Shown here in pieces: positions 34,201 to 46,476 of a stretch of DNA of 64,000 nt. Location of the stretch: assembly GCA_033002965.1 (NCBI GenBank), contig JAURVB010014988.1, positions 1 to 64,000 on the forward strand. Reading direction: 5' to 3'. Every line of letters starts with the position of its first letter. Position 1 is the stretch's first letter. Made by a program: the position numbers and the translations under genes. This DNA comes from Piper betle (Eukaryota > Streptophyta > Magnoliopsida > Piperales > Piperaceae). The notes under the pieces were generated by a model. It searched no databases, was not told the DNA's origin, and saw nothing but the letters and a program-made list of their open reading frames with translations.

Positions 34201-35459
34201 TGTACATCTAGTTGGGTAGTGATACGGATATGTTATTTCATTGCTTAGATTAAGAAGGTGATAGATGAGACATTCCAAAGCCCATGATGCTATTGACTAG
34301 GTCCATTTAGTTGTTATTTGGGGAGTTTTATGATCCCCACGTTGTTTGCTATGTGATTAAAGGGTTTTGTTGAATCGTGATTTGACGAATGTGAAAACAT
34401 GTAAAACCTAATAGATGTTTGGTAATTTGACTAATAAATAAAAGATAAAGCAAGTGGTTTTGATGTTTTCATAATATTTAGTCAAAACAGTGGATGGGCC
34501 TAGGCTTAACTAGTAATAAAAGAGAAATCAGTTAAACTAATAGGTCATCCTGAAAAAACTTAAGGCATCTATGCTAGCCAGTGCCGGAGTTGGGAAGGCC
34601 ATTATACACTTGCAGTGCTTATAATCATTTGTGGGTGCGTAATTAGAGGTTTGTGTTACCGACGTCATCATGCAAAACCCAAGAGTTGTGATGCAAACTT
34701 AAAATTGCTCATGGCTGATGAGTGAAACATTATATTATTTGAAAATTGCTTATGTTCGATGAGTAATATAATATCATATGGACAAGGTTAGTAATAGTAA
34801 TTGTGTTCTACTGTTTTATTGTTGTGAAAAATGAGTTGTTGATTTGTGTGGTACATAATATTAAATCAATGATAAATTCATGGAATATGAAACTAAAACA
34901 CACTACAAAAGTGTGAAATTGAGACAGCTAAGTGAGATTAAATCACTACAAAGGGTGGTACATCTGGCTAAAACTTGATAAAAGGATGAAGCTAATACAA
35001 AGATTACTAAATCCTAAAAGTATAAAAAAATGGAAGAGTAAGGCTACGAAAGAGTAGTTATATTCTAACTAAAGGTGAGATGAGATTAGATTAATTAATG
35101 GTTAATTGATCTAATCTTGATTGATTGTAGGTACATGGTTGAATCATATGTATATTGTTTATATTTATGATTTAGGCTGGAATATTGTGTATAGATGTAT
35201 ATAATGGTAATAATGATCTTGATGTAATTTTATTTTCTCTTATCGCTCTTTATTTGATCTATTTGTAGTTTCCTATTATTGCTTACTACGTACATAAGTA
35301 TGTGACTAAGTACTGGTTACCTAATGCTGAGTAGACAAAGTTTATCTTTGTATGCAGGTTAGCATGTGAAGATCTAGAGAGTGAAGGGATAATTGATCAC
35401 CAATAGACTTATCTTTACTTCTATATTGGATTGCATTATATTTCTATGTAATAAGGACA
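31260..35459. repeat. diverged LTR-retrotransposon relics, family unresolved
   Basis: No gene is visible. 31310-31740 resembles 39760-40170, and 32870-33260 resembles 40170-40510; these are adjacent in the second locus but split here by 31750-32860. That insert resembles the LTR-like sequence at 53640-54200 (shared GCCTCAGCG, CAATACCTCAACGC-type phrases, then GTGTTAGCATATTGTATGA-type sequence). I read this as one old element interrupted by an LTR of another. The region 33560-35459 holds more of the same style of sequence without boundaries. Confidence 0.55.
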
Positions 35460-35484
35460 TCGGGAAACTCTGCTACCACAGGAA

Positions 35485-36180
35485 TCATGGACAACTCTTT
35501 GGGTTTTGACTCAGACTCAACTGAGTTAGCCAAAAGGCTTTACGACCCTCACCAAACAATGGGCAGTCGAGTTGTTTGGTTAGCATAGCTGCTGCAAATT
35601 CTGCCCACGTGATGGAAGAAATCTCACGTCGATGGAATGTGGGTTTTTCCATGGATTTCCACCAGTAAGGTGCATCCTCCTGAAGCATGCCTGTTGCCAA
35701 CCTCACTTGATGGTGGTGGGGCACATACAGAGCCCTAAAAGCTTTGTCAATAATGTCTATCCAACTGTCCGCCTTCATTGGATCGATCCCTTCGACAAAT
35801 AGTTTAGCTCCATTCTTCCTGAACTTTTCCACAGTGTAACGGTCACGATCACTATCATCAACAGCTGGCAGCACCACTTGTCGAACTACTGGTGGCACGG
35901 GGTTTGGGCGTTCCCTTGCTCGCCCAGGTCAACTAACTGTGCCTGCCCTTGGGCACTACCCTGACCACCATCCAGGGTGATTCTGGGACCCGCTATTGAG
36001 TTTGAGGCTCCATTCCCTGCTACCACTCCCGGTAACCGCTGAATAATATTTTGAACCACAAAATTGTATTTTTGAAGTTTGTGCCAGTCCCTGTATGGCC
36101 GTTAGGATCTGGGCCAACACATTCTCTATGTTCGAATTTGACTGCGCAGATCGGTTTGACTGTCTACGAGTGCCTGCCAT
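35485..36180 (-). pseudogene. gag fragment of the truncated Tekay-type element
   Basis: It starts MAGTRRQSNRSAQSNSNIEN. After a short gap it continues with DRYTVEKFRKNGAKLFVEG, DSWIDIIDKAFRALYVPH, HQVRLATGMLQEDAPYWWKS and ISSITWAEFAAAM, a typical Ty3 gag capsid. The capsid end, zinc knuckle and protease are missing. Stops separate the two open parts. Confidence 0.85.
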
Positions 36181-36350
36181 CTGAAACGTCGAGCCATCAT
36201 GGTTCATTACTATGTTTTTTTTCCAGTTATGACTTAGATTTATTAGCAAATGAATTTGTTAATTCAAAACACAACACAGTGGGAAAAGATAATTATTGGA
36301 CTTTTCAACAAGGTACTTCAGTCATAAAGTGTGAGCTTGTAGGAAATCGT

Positions 36351-36362
36351 GCTCTCATACGA
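36351..36362 (-). other. degenerate primer binding site
   Basis: On the + strand GCTCTCATACGA corresponds to GCTCTGATACCA, the reverse complement of the iMet primer site, with two changes. It lies 4 bp from the LTR end at 36367. Confidence 0.6.
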
Positions 36363-36366
36363 CCCG

Positions 36367-38313
36367 TGACAACCCGCCCGAACTGGCCCAGGTGTTACCT
36401 AAAAAGTATAATTGATGTAACGATAATATTCCAGAACATGAATTGATGTAACGATATTATTCATGTGATATAATTATTTAAATCCTACTTTACATTTTAA
36501 ATTAATTATCCAAATCATAATTAATACTTAACAATTGATATTATAATTATTAACTGGTAAACAAATATTTAATTATTATTATTAGTATATTTTCCTTTGC
36601 GATGATAATGACTTAAACACGGTCTTCATGATTTAGTTTATGGTAATAATTTTTAGTTGCTATCATTATTAATAGTAATTTAATTAATTAAGTTATTTCA
36701 TTAAATTAATTAAAATAATTTGTGTTATCCTAATTCAAAGATATTACTAATACAATTATTTTAAATTATTCAAATAAATAAAGTTTCAAACTTTATTTAT
36801 TCTCATTATACCTTTTAGGTTTGACGTTTGTGATAATAACCCAATTTCTACATTACTGACTCATTATTAAAATAATCACTTTATTTACCTAATATTAAAT
36901 TTAATATGGTAAAGGTAAAATCTTTATTTTATCAATTACTTATAATCATTTAATTTAAAATTAATCACTTATAGTACACCAATAAATTATCGACCGTTTA
37001 TCATTACCGTATTTTTATTACTCGTGGCAATTTCATATAATAATTAATTAGTTTAGTAACTTTACCCATAACCCATTAAAATGATTATTTTTAAAGATTT
37101 ATTACGAGTTAGTATTATTTTTAACTCGAGCCCGTCAAGTCAAGTAGTATTTACAAGTTTGCCACCCTTCTTCTTCTTCTTCCTATCGCCATTCTTCTCT
37201 TCTCCAAAAACAGGTTCGTCCTTCTTCTCCCAGCCTCAACACCACTTCTTTCTTGCACCTTGCTACCATTTAGATGTTCAACAACCTCAAGCCAACATCA
37301 AAACAGGAAGGATCGGCCACCTTTGGACGACGTGAGGATGAGAACTGTTCTCCCCACGTCTGCACCAAAAACAGACCTGTGACATCTTCCTCTTCAACCC
37401 AAAACCAGATCATGACTCCATCAACTACTTCCATTCCCTACCAATCTAATTGGAAGCATAAAGCTCGTGGATTACAGCAACTATCCAAGGCGAATCACGT
37501 TCTGCACCAAGTCGCAAAACTCCTGGCCAGCGGCACCTCCGGGATAGCAAGATTACTCCGTCCGGCCAGCAGCACCGCCGGGAATGCTTCCCTTCTCCCC
37601 GAACGATGACCAATGTCAAGGCCAAGCATCTACCCTCTGAAGCTGCCATGATAGCGTCTGTTTCAGCAGAACATCGTCCCTTCCATCACCCTTGCAACTC
37701 TGCCCAATCACAGCTATAATTCCACCACCCACTAGAAACTAGGGACATGACGAGCCATCCCTTTGACCCAGCAACCAGAGGGGTCATCGGGGGTGTGAGG
37801 GGAAGCCTTGCAAACTTGTTTACAGTTGCCCATCTCGCCAACAATTTGCACCCATCGGCCATTGACGGAATTTCAGTTTTCCAGTTTAGTTTAGTTCTTT
37901 TCTTTCTTGTTGATTTGAGACTTTAGTTACATTATTAACAAGCTTACTATCAATTAAAAAGAATATGTGTGCAAGAAAATTAAGAAGAGGAAGATAGAAA
38001 GGATACCCAAGCAAGGATGAAAAACCGGCAAGGAAGAGGAGAACTAGGCGGCTAAGGTGAAGAAAATGCCCCTACACCCGTATGTGAAAAATGACATCCT
38101 CTTTCAAAATTTATAAAAATAAAAATGATGGCTAGGGTATGTGAAAACAACCCTACACCCGTATGTCATTTAGCCAGGTAAATAATAAAATGGGTAAATA
38201 ATTAACCGAGTAGAGAATATAATACGTTTGTCCTTCCCGGACAGCATTCAGTCCTTTTCGGACCGCGTCCGCGTCCAATTATTATTATTATTGTTATTTT
38301 TACAGTCTTTACA
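36367..38313 (-). repeat. 5' LTR of the truncated Tekay-type element
   Basis: On the - strand it begins TGTAAAGACTGT at 38313 and ends GGCGGGTTGTCA at 36367. It aligns with the LTRs at 56612-59529 and 62377 onward, but is about 1 kb shorter because it lacks the minisatellite-bearing segment. Confidence 0.85.
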
Positions 38314-40552
38314 TTGACATGATAATGTAATCGATGAAATTAATGTATGATATGCTAAACTTTGATTAAGTAAGCTGTAATCAATTTTACAAGTAATTCC
38401 TTTGATTTGCCAATAATCTAGGATGATTAATTAGGATATAGCATGTTTGATAGTAGTTTACTCGACAAGTTTGTTTTTCTGAAAATAAATATTATGAAAA
38501 GTAGGTTAAATCAAGTTATGACTATTATTGCTGAGCATCCAGGAGTTTAGAGTTGCACAATGACCAGGCTCGTGTTTATTCATTATTTGGGGTGCTTTAC
38601 GAACCTCCATTTGGTGATGTTTAGACAGATTAATTGTGATTATACCATGTTTTCTAACACATTATCATAATATCAAGTAATCAAGTTATCAAGATATATG
38701 TATCAAGTTCAACTTATAGTTTGTAAGGGTTAAATCGAAGTACAAGTCCTAGACCTAACAAAATGTTTTCAAGTAGTTTTATTTAAACCCACTATAGTGG
38801 AGTAGACGTACTACACGATAGACTTTGATGTGTTTCCCTTCAGCATGGGCTAAAAGTCCATATTCCATGACTATTATCTTGACAGCGCTAGTGATCACTA
38901 ATTGTTCTTTTATTCATACTATTATGTGGTTTTTATGGCAGCCACCACATTTCCCAATACAATAACTCTCATGAGGTACTTATGTGCTAAATTATCAGGA
39001 GTTGAGGCAATCCAAGAGCCAAGATTATCACTTAGTTTTGATTTCATGAATTTTTATGTTGTGTTCATACCACCCATGTTTGGTATTGAATATAGTATTC
39101 ATGTTATTCAGTGAAGTTAACTTTCTAGAACTTACATCTAAATTACACAGGTAATTAACTCAATATGTTTCCATGATTATGTGCTACTTGCATATATCTA
39201 CAAGGGTTTATTAGAAAATCACATGAGTAGTATTAATTAGTTAACCTAGGTTAACAACTATCAAGTATCATGTCATGTTATAATTTAATTCAGTTATCAT
39301 TGTTATCTACAAGTTTATGTAAGTGTTATTCAGTTATTTCATGTTATATTCATGTTTACATATAAGCAAGTATGATCAATGTTTTACTTGGTATTTCTTC
39401 CTTATGTAATCATTCGCAAATTAGTCATATTTTTTCCATTTACTTGTTTACTATACATGTAAGTAGTGAAGTCAGTATTGTTATCAGTATTGAGAGCACA
39501 AGTTTGCTCGTGCGCAAGTATTTATAGGCCTTGGGGTGATGGGATGGAATCACACACCATATTAGAATTAATTTTAGTATAGCAATTTACTTCTTTGTTG
39601 TGTTGGTACTTGCACAGACATATATTTATTTACATATATGTACATATGTAGTCGAAACATGGTGATATAATGAAAACAATCGGTATTCAGCTTATTTTCC
39701 ACAATTTATCTGTTTACTCCATTAGTTATTGTGAATTAATCATGATCATGTAATTATGATAAGTAGTAGACTGTTTATTTTTCAGCCCATAAAATTTTTC
39801 TTTGTATTCTTAGTGAAGACCTATATTAGGATACTTATAATTCTTCAAGTTGTTTGGTTGATTATATTGAGTTTAGTCATCTTATTATTTTTCTAATGTT
39901 CTATTGTGGGGAGGAATAATCAGTCAAGTTAAATATCATGGGACAAGTAATTGGACAAGTATTAAGCTATGGTGAACAAGCTGGGCACGGTCACATGTGA
40001 ACTAAGTCTATACATCACCTACAAGGTAACCATCATGTTTTCAAGTTATTAATGAGGCTAAGCACTTATTTAAAACGTTTTGGTTGATTGGATTGAAGCC
40101 AATCATTTTTGGGGTAGCCAAAAATCCTAATCGGTCTCATGAGTCAATTTTGGTCAATGGTTATAGACAAGTTTGTTCGTGTCTAGTAGTTTAGGATCTA
40201 TGTAGGGGGTCTAGAGGTAGTTTACTACTTTAGAATTAGTCAGTGGATGTTTAGGACAAGTAGGAAAGTTAGGAGGTATATAAGGCTTCAAGGGTAGATG
40301 ATCTCCTATTGACAAATCTAACTGCCCCTCTCTCTCTTGCTTGGCCTCTCACTCCCTTCCCTCTCTCTTCGTGCTCTCCCTCTTGTTAGAAAGCATGTGG
40401 AGTTGATTGTGGTGCAAGGATCTAGACAGATACCACCGAAGAAGTTAGTAATTATAACTAAAACAAGAACTTTGCATAGATTCATGCATCAAAATCATAA
40501 TTCATGTTGTTTCTTGTTTTTCTTGTTGTTTGCATGTTTTATAATATGTTCT
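38314..40552. repeat. LTR-element relic between the Tekay-type and Athila-like elements
   Basis: No gene is visible. Its start (38317-38530) aligns with 52495-53630 on the far side of the Athila-like element, and its end (39760-40510) aligns with 31310-33260. It is host sequence for both neighbouring insertions. A CT-rich tract lies at 40320-40385. Confidence 0.55.
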
Positions 40553-41759
40553 TGTCTAAATAACTTCAATGACGTGCACGTATACACGGTCAAAACAAGT
40601 AATATAATGATAAATTTTTAAGTATCATCCCACAAAGAGATAAATTTACTTACGTTAATAAAAGAAAATAAACTAAGAGCAAAACAACAACAAAAAGAGA
40701 TTTTTAGTTTACGATAAAATTTGTTCTAGAGTCGAATTTCCCTTAACATGAAATTAATCTTCATCACATCTTACTCTTCTCTTCTATTCCGTCGGAAATG
40801 TCAATCTAGGATAATTATATGACATGGTGGCTCCCGCTCCTTCATGCTTTTATTATTTTCCCTCAATTTCTACCTCTCGGTGATAATTGATTAATCAACA
40901 AAATAATACATTAAGATTTGCCTTATAATCGCATAGAGAGTTATCTCCAGACCACAATGACAAGCAAGTCAAAAGACTCGTTGTATGATGAATTATCAAT
41001 GACTAATCTAATTAATTTCTCCCGAAATCTGATTCAACCTCATGAACTAAGAAATAGGCGATTAATTTATTCTTAGCATTAAGAGCATGATAATTAAAAA
41101 ATCCAATTGAATAAAAGAGTAAGAGGTTGAAATGAATTCAACTAAACTATGTGAAGTTCCCTTCTTTTCTGACACGAAATAAAGGACTACTCCACAATAA
41201 AAGTAAGGAACATGATGAAAAAAAATGAACTTATATTATAAAAAGTACTAAAAATTACAATAACTAGTACTAATTAATTCACTAAACTCCTAAACCAAGA
41301 GTTGAGATATCTCAAACAACAAATGACCATCCCTTTATATATAAGATGAGATGACCATTAGATACATAAATTCAAATAAGGTGTTCACAAATCAACATAG
41401 TCTACTTAATTTTGGTGTACAATCAAGTTTGCAACTTCTGGCCTTGCTCAACCAAGCTCTAAGTAAGGCACCCCAAAACCATCAACAACCTTCCTGTCTT
41501 AGCTTTGTGAACTCCTTGTAATAACCGTTGGCTCGGGCACCCCAAAACCATCAACATCCTTCCTTTCTTAGCTTTGTGAACTCCTTAATTTGTTTCATCT
41601 TTTTCTGCATTGAAACTCCAAAATTAAACATATCTAATAAAATATTAATTAACTAAAAAAATAAAGTAAACTATCACCTAATTAATAATATTTATCACTG
41701 GGATGTACAAAATCACATTAAAAACATAGGTAAATATTGTATACTTTAAATACTTAACA
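40553..41759 (-). repeat. 3' LTR of the Athila-like element
   Basis: It begins on the + strand with TGTCTAAATAACTTCAATG and ends ACTTAACA. It aligns over its whole length with 51292-52487, with roughly one difference per ten bases by eye, so the insertion is old. Confidence 0.85.
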
Positions 41760-41945
41760 CACTCTAAACTTAAAGTTTTGCACGTCCCGATCAAAATATC
41801 ATAACCACAAAAAAAAATTACTACACAAAAATACTTAAGTCCCCATTATGTTTTCATATAATTCTTAATCAAACTATCTAGAGGCAACAAGATGTCAATC
41901 AAATTAGAAATTCCCTTTCATCAATCACACCTAAAAGAAGGCTCT

Positions 41946-41968
41946 TCGTGTGCGTGTGTGTGTGTGTA
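41946..41968. repeat. (GT)n microsatellite
   Basis: CGTGTGCGTGTGTGTGTGTG tract in the Athila-like 3' non-coding region. Confidence 0.9.
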
Positions 41969-42105
41969 AGATAATCCTTTTGCTTATTCTTCTCATTTGC
42001 AACAAGAAAATAACACTCTGCCTCATGTTTAAATATGTTTGTCATTTTCCCTCATCTCCACTAATGTAAGCATTTATTTTTAGTTTTGTTTTTAAAAGAA
42101 TAGAA

Positions 42106-42500
42106 AGCTTCACCTTTTGATGCGAACCCCCATAATTAGTGAGTTACGATAGCCTGGTTACTCAGCAAAGTGTCAATATGCAAACAGAGATAACTAGCTT
42201 TACCTTTTGACGAAAACCCCCATAATTCTTGAGTTACAAAGGCCAGATTACTCAGCAAAGTAGTCATTGTTCTAATTTATTTATTTATTTATTTATTTTA
42301 AAAATAGCCAGCTTTACTTTTTTACGCGAACCCCCATAATTAGTAAGTTATGAAGGCCTAGTTACTCATCAAAGTGCCAATATGCAAATAGAGATAACTA
42401 GCTTTACCTTTTGATACGAACCCCCATAATTACTAAGTTACAAAGGCCTGATTACCCAGAAAAGTAGTCATTACTCCAATTTATTCTTTTTTTTAAGAAG
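42106..42500. repeat. tandem repeat in the 3' non-coding region of the Athila-like element
   Basis: Four monomers of about 90-110 bp begin at 42106, 42196, 42310 and 42400. Each contains AGCTTTACCTTTTGA, CGAACCCCCATAATTA, GTTACRAAGGCC and TTACTCAGCAAAGT. Monomers 1 and 3 end GCCAATATGCAAAYAGAGAT, while 2 and 4 end AGTAGTCATT..TCTAATTTATT. The array is therefore a duplicated dimer of about 200 bp. Tandem arrays in this position are known from the Athila/Tat group. Confidence 0.88.
42277..42299. repeat. (TTTA)n microsatellite
   Basis: TTATTTATTTATTTATTTA lies between monomers 2 and 3 of the tandem array. Confidence 0.85.
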
Positions 42501-42786
42501 AAAGATAAATGCTAGGACAAACCTAAAACAACTAGAGCCGTCATGCAAATTCTTATGCTTAAAGCATTTTTCCTATTGCAAAGCATTCATTGAAATCATC
42601 TAAACCAAAGGATTGTAAAAATAATATAAGGTAGAGAGCCAACTCTTGAATGCAATCATTTACTCAGTTCATCCTTCATATTAATTATTCAAGCTTTCCC
42701 AAAAAGGCAAGACTAATTCACATATATCTATCATTGAACCAAGAGACTAATATATTGTTGCATAATAACATTTTTACACTAAACTA

Positions 42787-42789
<3 letters not shown>

Positions 42790-42818
<29 letters not shown>
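42790..42818. repeat. (TA)n microsatellite
   Basis: About 14 TA units in the Athila-like 3' non-coding region. Confidence 0.9.
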
Positions 42819-42820
<2 letters not shown>

Positions 42821-43084
42821 AAACATGAGTCGAGCATGAACAATTTGCACAAAATTAAGCCATCCCCCCACACTTAAACTAAACATTGTCGTCAATGTTG
42901 AAAAAAATAAAAATAAAAATAAATAGAAAGAATTGAATGAGAACTCCCTCAACTAATTAGTCGGTAGATGATTATCATGAATAGCTGAATTTGCATATGA
43001 CCCATTCTAGGGTTGCTCCCAAGAAGCGCTTGGTTTAACATCTACAGCCAGACGTTCGTTCCTCATTCTTTATTTAATGTGATG

Positions 43085-43619
43085 GATGACTTCTAAAGTT
43101 CCCCTTCATAGTAGTGTTTTAGTCTACATCCATTGACTTTAAATGATCGATCCCCTTGTTCAATCTTAATTTCAATTGCACTGTGTGGAAAAACTATTTG
43201 TACTATGTAAGGACCAGACCACCATGATTTTAATTGTCCTTTGAAAATTTTCAACCTTGAGTCATATAACAATACCTTTTGTCCAAGAGAAAATGGTTTA
43301 GAAGCATTTCTTTGATCATGCCATGCTTTGGATTTTTCCTTATCGATCTTGGCACTTTCATAAGAATCTCTCCTAATTTATTCTAATTCAATAAGTTGTT
43401 ATAGTCTCATTTTCCCACATGCTTCCAAGTCAAAGTTTAATTCCTTAATGGCCCAAAAAGCTTTATGCTCTAATTCTAGGGAAAGATGACAAGCCTTTCC
43501 AAACATTAATCAATAAGGGGACATGCCAATCTGTGTCTTGAAAGCTATAAGCCCATAGAGCATCATCTAACTGAATAGACCAATCCTTTCTATTACCTTT
43601 TACTACCTTCTTTAGAATT
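43085..43619 (-). pseudogene. integrase C-terminal part and pol end of the Athila-like element
   Basis: The - strand reads ILKKVVKGNRKDWSIQLDDA, LWAYSF and [10 protein letters not shown], then further on SWWSGPYIVQIVFPHSAIEI and FKVNGCRLKHYYEGEL. This is the integrase end and the following C-terminal module of Athila-like pol. It continues the integrase core at 46477-47270, from which the nested solo LTR separates it. Several frameshifts are present. Confidence 0.8.
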
Positions 43620-43624
43620 GTAAG

Positions 43625-46471
43625 TGTAACACCCCGTTTCGGCTCACCCGTGAACCGACCCGGAAATGTCACCGGCGACCGAACCATTCGCTAATCTAGT
43701 AGATTCGGTTAAGCCGAGCCGGATCTACTCTCGACATCTCAAGATGGAGATGCAAATATGAAATGCATGAATGGGAACGATTGGGTTCTAACGTGGTCCC
43801 ACATGCATGCTATGATGTACAAGAAAAATAAGACAAAACAACAAATGAGAAACCAAAAGAAAATATATACTATTTTATGAAAATACGATAACACATAACA
43901 ATCTACCATGACATTAAATCATTATCTCATTCGTTTTTACCCGAGCTGAGTTTGAACTCCAAGGCTCCCTACTCATTCATATTTATCAGTTTGTTTCATA
44001 ACAAGTAATTCATTCAAACAAACACATCAAAATTATCATTTACATAACAATAACACACCATCATTATACATACGTTACACGCGGCAGGTACATGTGTGCG
44101 CAGTTCCGTGTTGCTCCTCCGCAGTCCCGACAGCTTTCATCGCTCGCATTCCTCACCTACATATATATAGAAAAACCGTCAGTAACGAGTGTTACCGGCC
44201 CGGAAAATAACTAATATCAATCTGGCACAGGAGAGCAAACTCTCTTGTTGAATCAAAACCATATACTTCCTCAAGAACTCTCATCAGGGCACATACGGGA
44301 GCCGTCGCCGTCGGGTCGACAGTCGTCCCCCTGTGTCTACATTCTCATACCTTGCCATTTCTCTATCGCTCTGCATCAAATTTCATTCCTTACCGCCCTC
44401 TGCACCTTCCATATTACTCCTGGCCTTGAGCACAAAGGCCGAGCACTCTCAGGCAGTCGCCTTCAGTACCCTTTGAACCACAAGTCTAGACATGCGCTGC
44501 ATTGCAGTACCCGTAAACCTCCACACTTCTCCGGGGTTTGAGGAACTCAAAGGTGGAGTTGTCCGGATCCTTCGGGAACGAAGTGGGTTCTCCCCAGCTC
44601 CAGAGTCCCGCTCTTCCGAGCACACGCCCTATCTGAAGACGTGGCCGCAAGTACCCCTCATCCCATCTCTCACCGAAAATACGAAAATTATACATATATA
44701 GGCCTGGGTTGGGATTTATACAATCGGCCCGAAGGCATCGTGAGCTGGATCTGAAGTTCGAAAACAAACTCGAGGGATCTCATCCTCGAGGGTTATTAAT
44801 CCGAAATAAAACTGTTGGCTAAATGGCCCGAGTTAAGTGGGATCCGATAAAACGCCACTTAACTCGTCCTGCACATGATAAATCAAATATACAATAGAGT
44901 AGCGTAAAATAGAGAACGAGTCCTAAACGGACCTGGTAGAAGCTCCAAACGGGTCCACGCACCTAGGCGGCGAGCTCCTACACCGTACCTACACAATCAA
45001 GCTTAAAACTAACGCCCGCATGATGAATCACACATCCTATAACATGCACACACAATCAACACAATCACGCATTAATCAACACACATCAACCTATATCAAT
45101 TCTAACAAGTCTACTTAGGCTAGTTTGCATTAGATCATAATCATTACCTAGTTACCCTAATTAGTTTCTTAGCTTCCATTTTTAACACCACTCAATCAAA
45201 CAAATTTCATATTTTATCCTTAATCAAATCTACATTTATATATATTATTATAACACACAATTCACCAATCCTAGCATGCAATTCTAATAATCAATACTTT
45301 CAAATAATTAAATTAAAATGAATTATACCTCGCGTCGTCGAAAATCGGCGACGACTAGGGTTTCTGTTTCGTGGCTCGAAACTCGAATTCGGCACCTAGC
45401 GGCGTCCGAAGTTTGATCAGATTGGACTTGGTGCATTCGGCGGATGATCCGGCGAATTTCCCAAGAATCCAATTTTTCTGGCTGTTTTTCGGCGAGTGTC
45501 GGCGGTTTTCCGGCGGATTCCGACCGTTTTTCGGCGATGATTAGGGACGGGGCAATCAGGGGCTCTATCGGCACCAGCTCGACGAGCTTGGTACAATGGT
45601 GGTGTCAAACAGGGTAGCCGAGGCGGCGATGGCCGTCAACGGCGGCGTCGAAAATGGGTGGCGATGGCGGTGTGCTCCGATCGGGGCTGCTGCCGGCCTC
45701 GACTGCGGTCGGGATGATGGGGAAACGTCGGCGACGGCGAGGGGTGGTCGTCAGGGCCACAGCGGCGGCGGTGCGGCCTGGACGGCGGCGGAATCCGGTC
45801 CGGAGTGGCGACGGCCGAGGTGGTTTCGTGGGGTGATTCCGACGTCGTGGCGGCGAGATGGTGGCTGGGGTGGGTCGTGGTGGCACGGTGACAGCACGGC
45901 GGGGCGGGGCGGCGTTGATCGGTGGCAGTGCGGCATCGGCAGCGGCGGCGGCGGCGACGACCGTGGGTGGCGCGGCTAGGGTTTGGAAGGGTAAGTGTCG
46001 GGAGGAAGAAGAAGTGTTGTAGTTGCAGTTTCGTAAATAAGTATTGACTCGATTCCTACTCGAGTCAAAATAATAACTAGTTCGTAATAAATTTTAAAAA
46101 AATCTAGAAAAATATGGAAAAATTCTATAAAATAAAACAAACACAACAACATCCAAATGACATGCTCTATAACTAATAATCCACCTGAATATGATCCAAC
46201 GCATCCTAATTCGTCATTCGGCCCTAAAAATATTCTACGATAAAATAAAAATAACAATCAATACTGTATACCTCCATATACTTGATAACCCATTTTTCAT
46301 CATCTTTCAGGCGTTATCATCGTACACTTGAGCATACATGACCCTCATCACTCATAACTCACAGCTGGCCTCAGCTCAGCTCGCGGTCTATGAAGCTGAC
46401 TCGACTCGAACCAACGGTTGAACCGACTGGTTCACTCCTGTAAAACTCTGACTCGAGTCACGGGTTTTACA
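43625..46471 (+). mobile_element. solo LTR, 2847 bp, inserted in the Athila-like integrase
   Basis: It starts TGTAACACCCCGTTTCGGC and ends CACGGGTTTTACA, with a perfect 5-bp target duplication GTAAG at 43620-43624 and 46472-46476. There is no primer site or coding region inside. It is the same family as 23049-26061 and the partial LTR at 54699. It carries a GC-rich island (about 45310-45980) followed by a palindromic GACTCGA/ACTCGAGT module and GTAATAAAT (46040-46090). Confidence 0.93.
45310..45980. other. GC-rich island within the solo LTR
   Basis: Strongly CGG/CGACGG-rich, with overlapping stop-free frames on both strands (up to 127 codons). No start context, domain or conserved motif supports a gene. 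It is probably the promoter-proximal or transcribed part of the LTR. Confidence 0.6.
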
Positions 46472-46476
46472 GTAAG

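Larger units (their letters stand above)
35460..38313 (-). mobile_element. truncated Tekay-type Ty3 chromovirus with complete 5' LTR
   Basis: On the - strand it has a 1947-bp LTR (36367-38313), a decayed iMet primer site and gag sequence. It then joins directly to the pre-RT linker (IPVVAEFPD-like) and stops at about 35460. It is the same family as the element at 56612 (gag, LTR start and LTR end all align). The 3' half and 3' LTR are missing. The right-hand target site is TTGAC if intact. Confidence 0.85.

Noticed and set aside
45596..45979. 127-codon GC-rich frame in the solo LTR, with similar frames on the other strand
   Set aside because: Stop-free frames on both strands follow from CGG-rich composition; no conserved motif, and it lies within an LTR.
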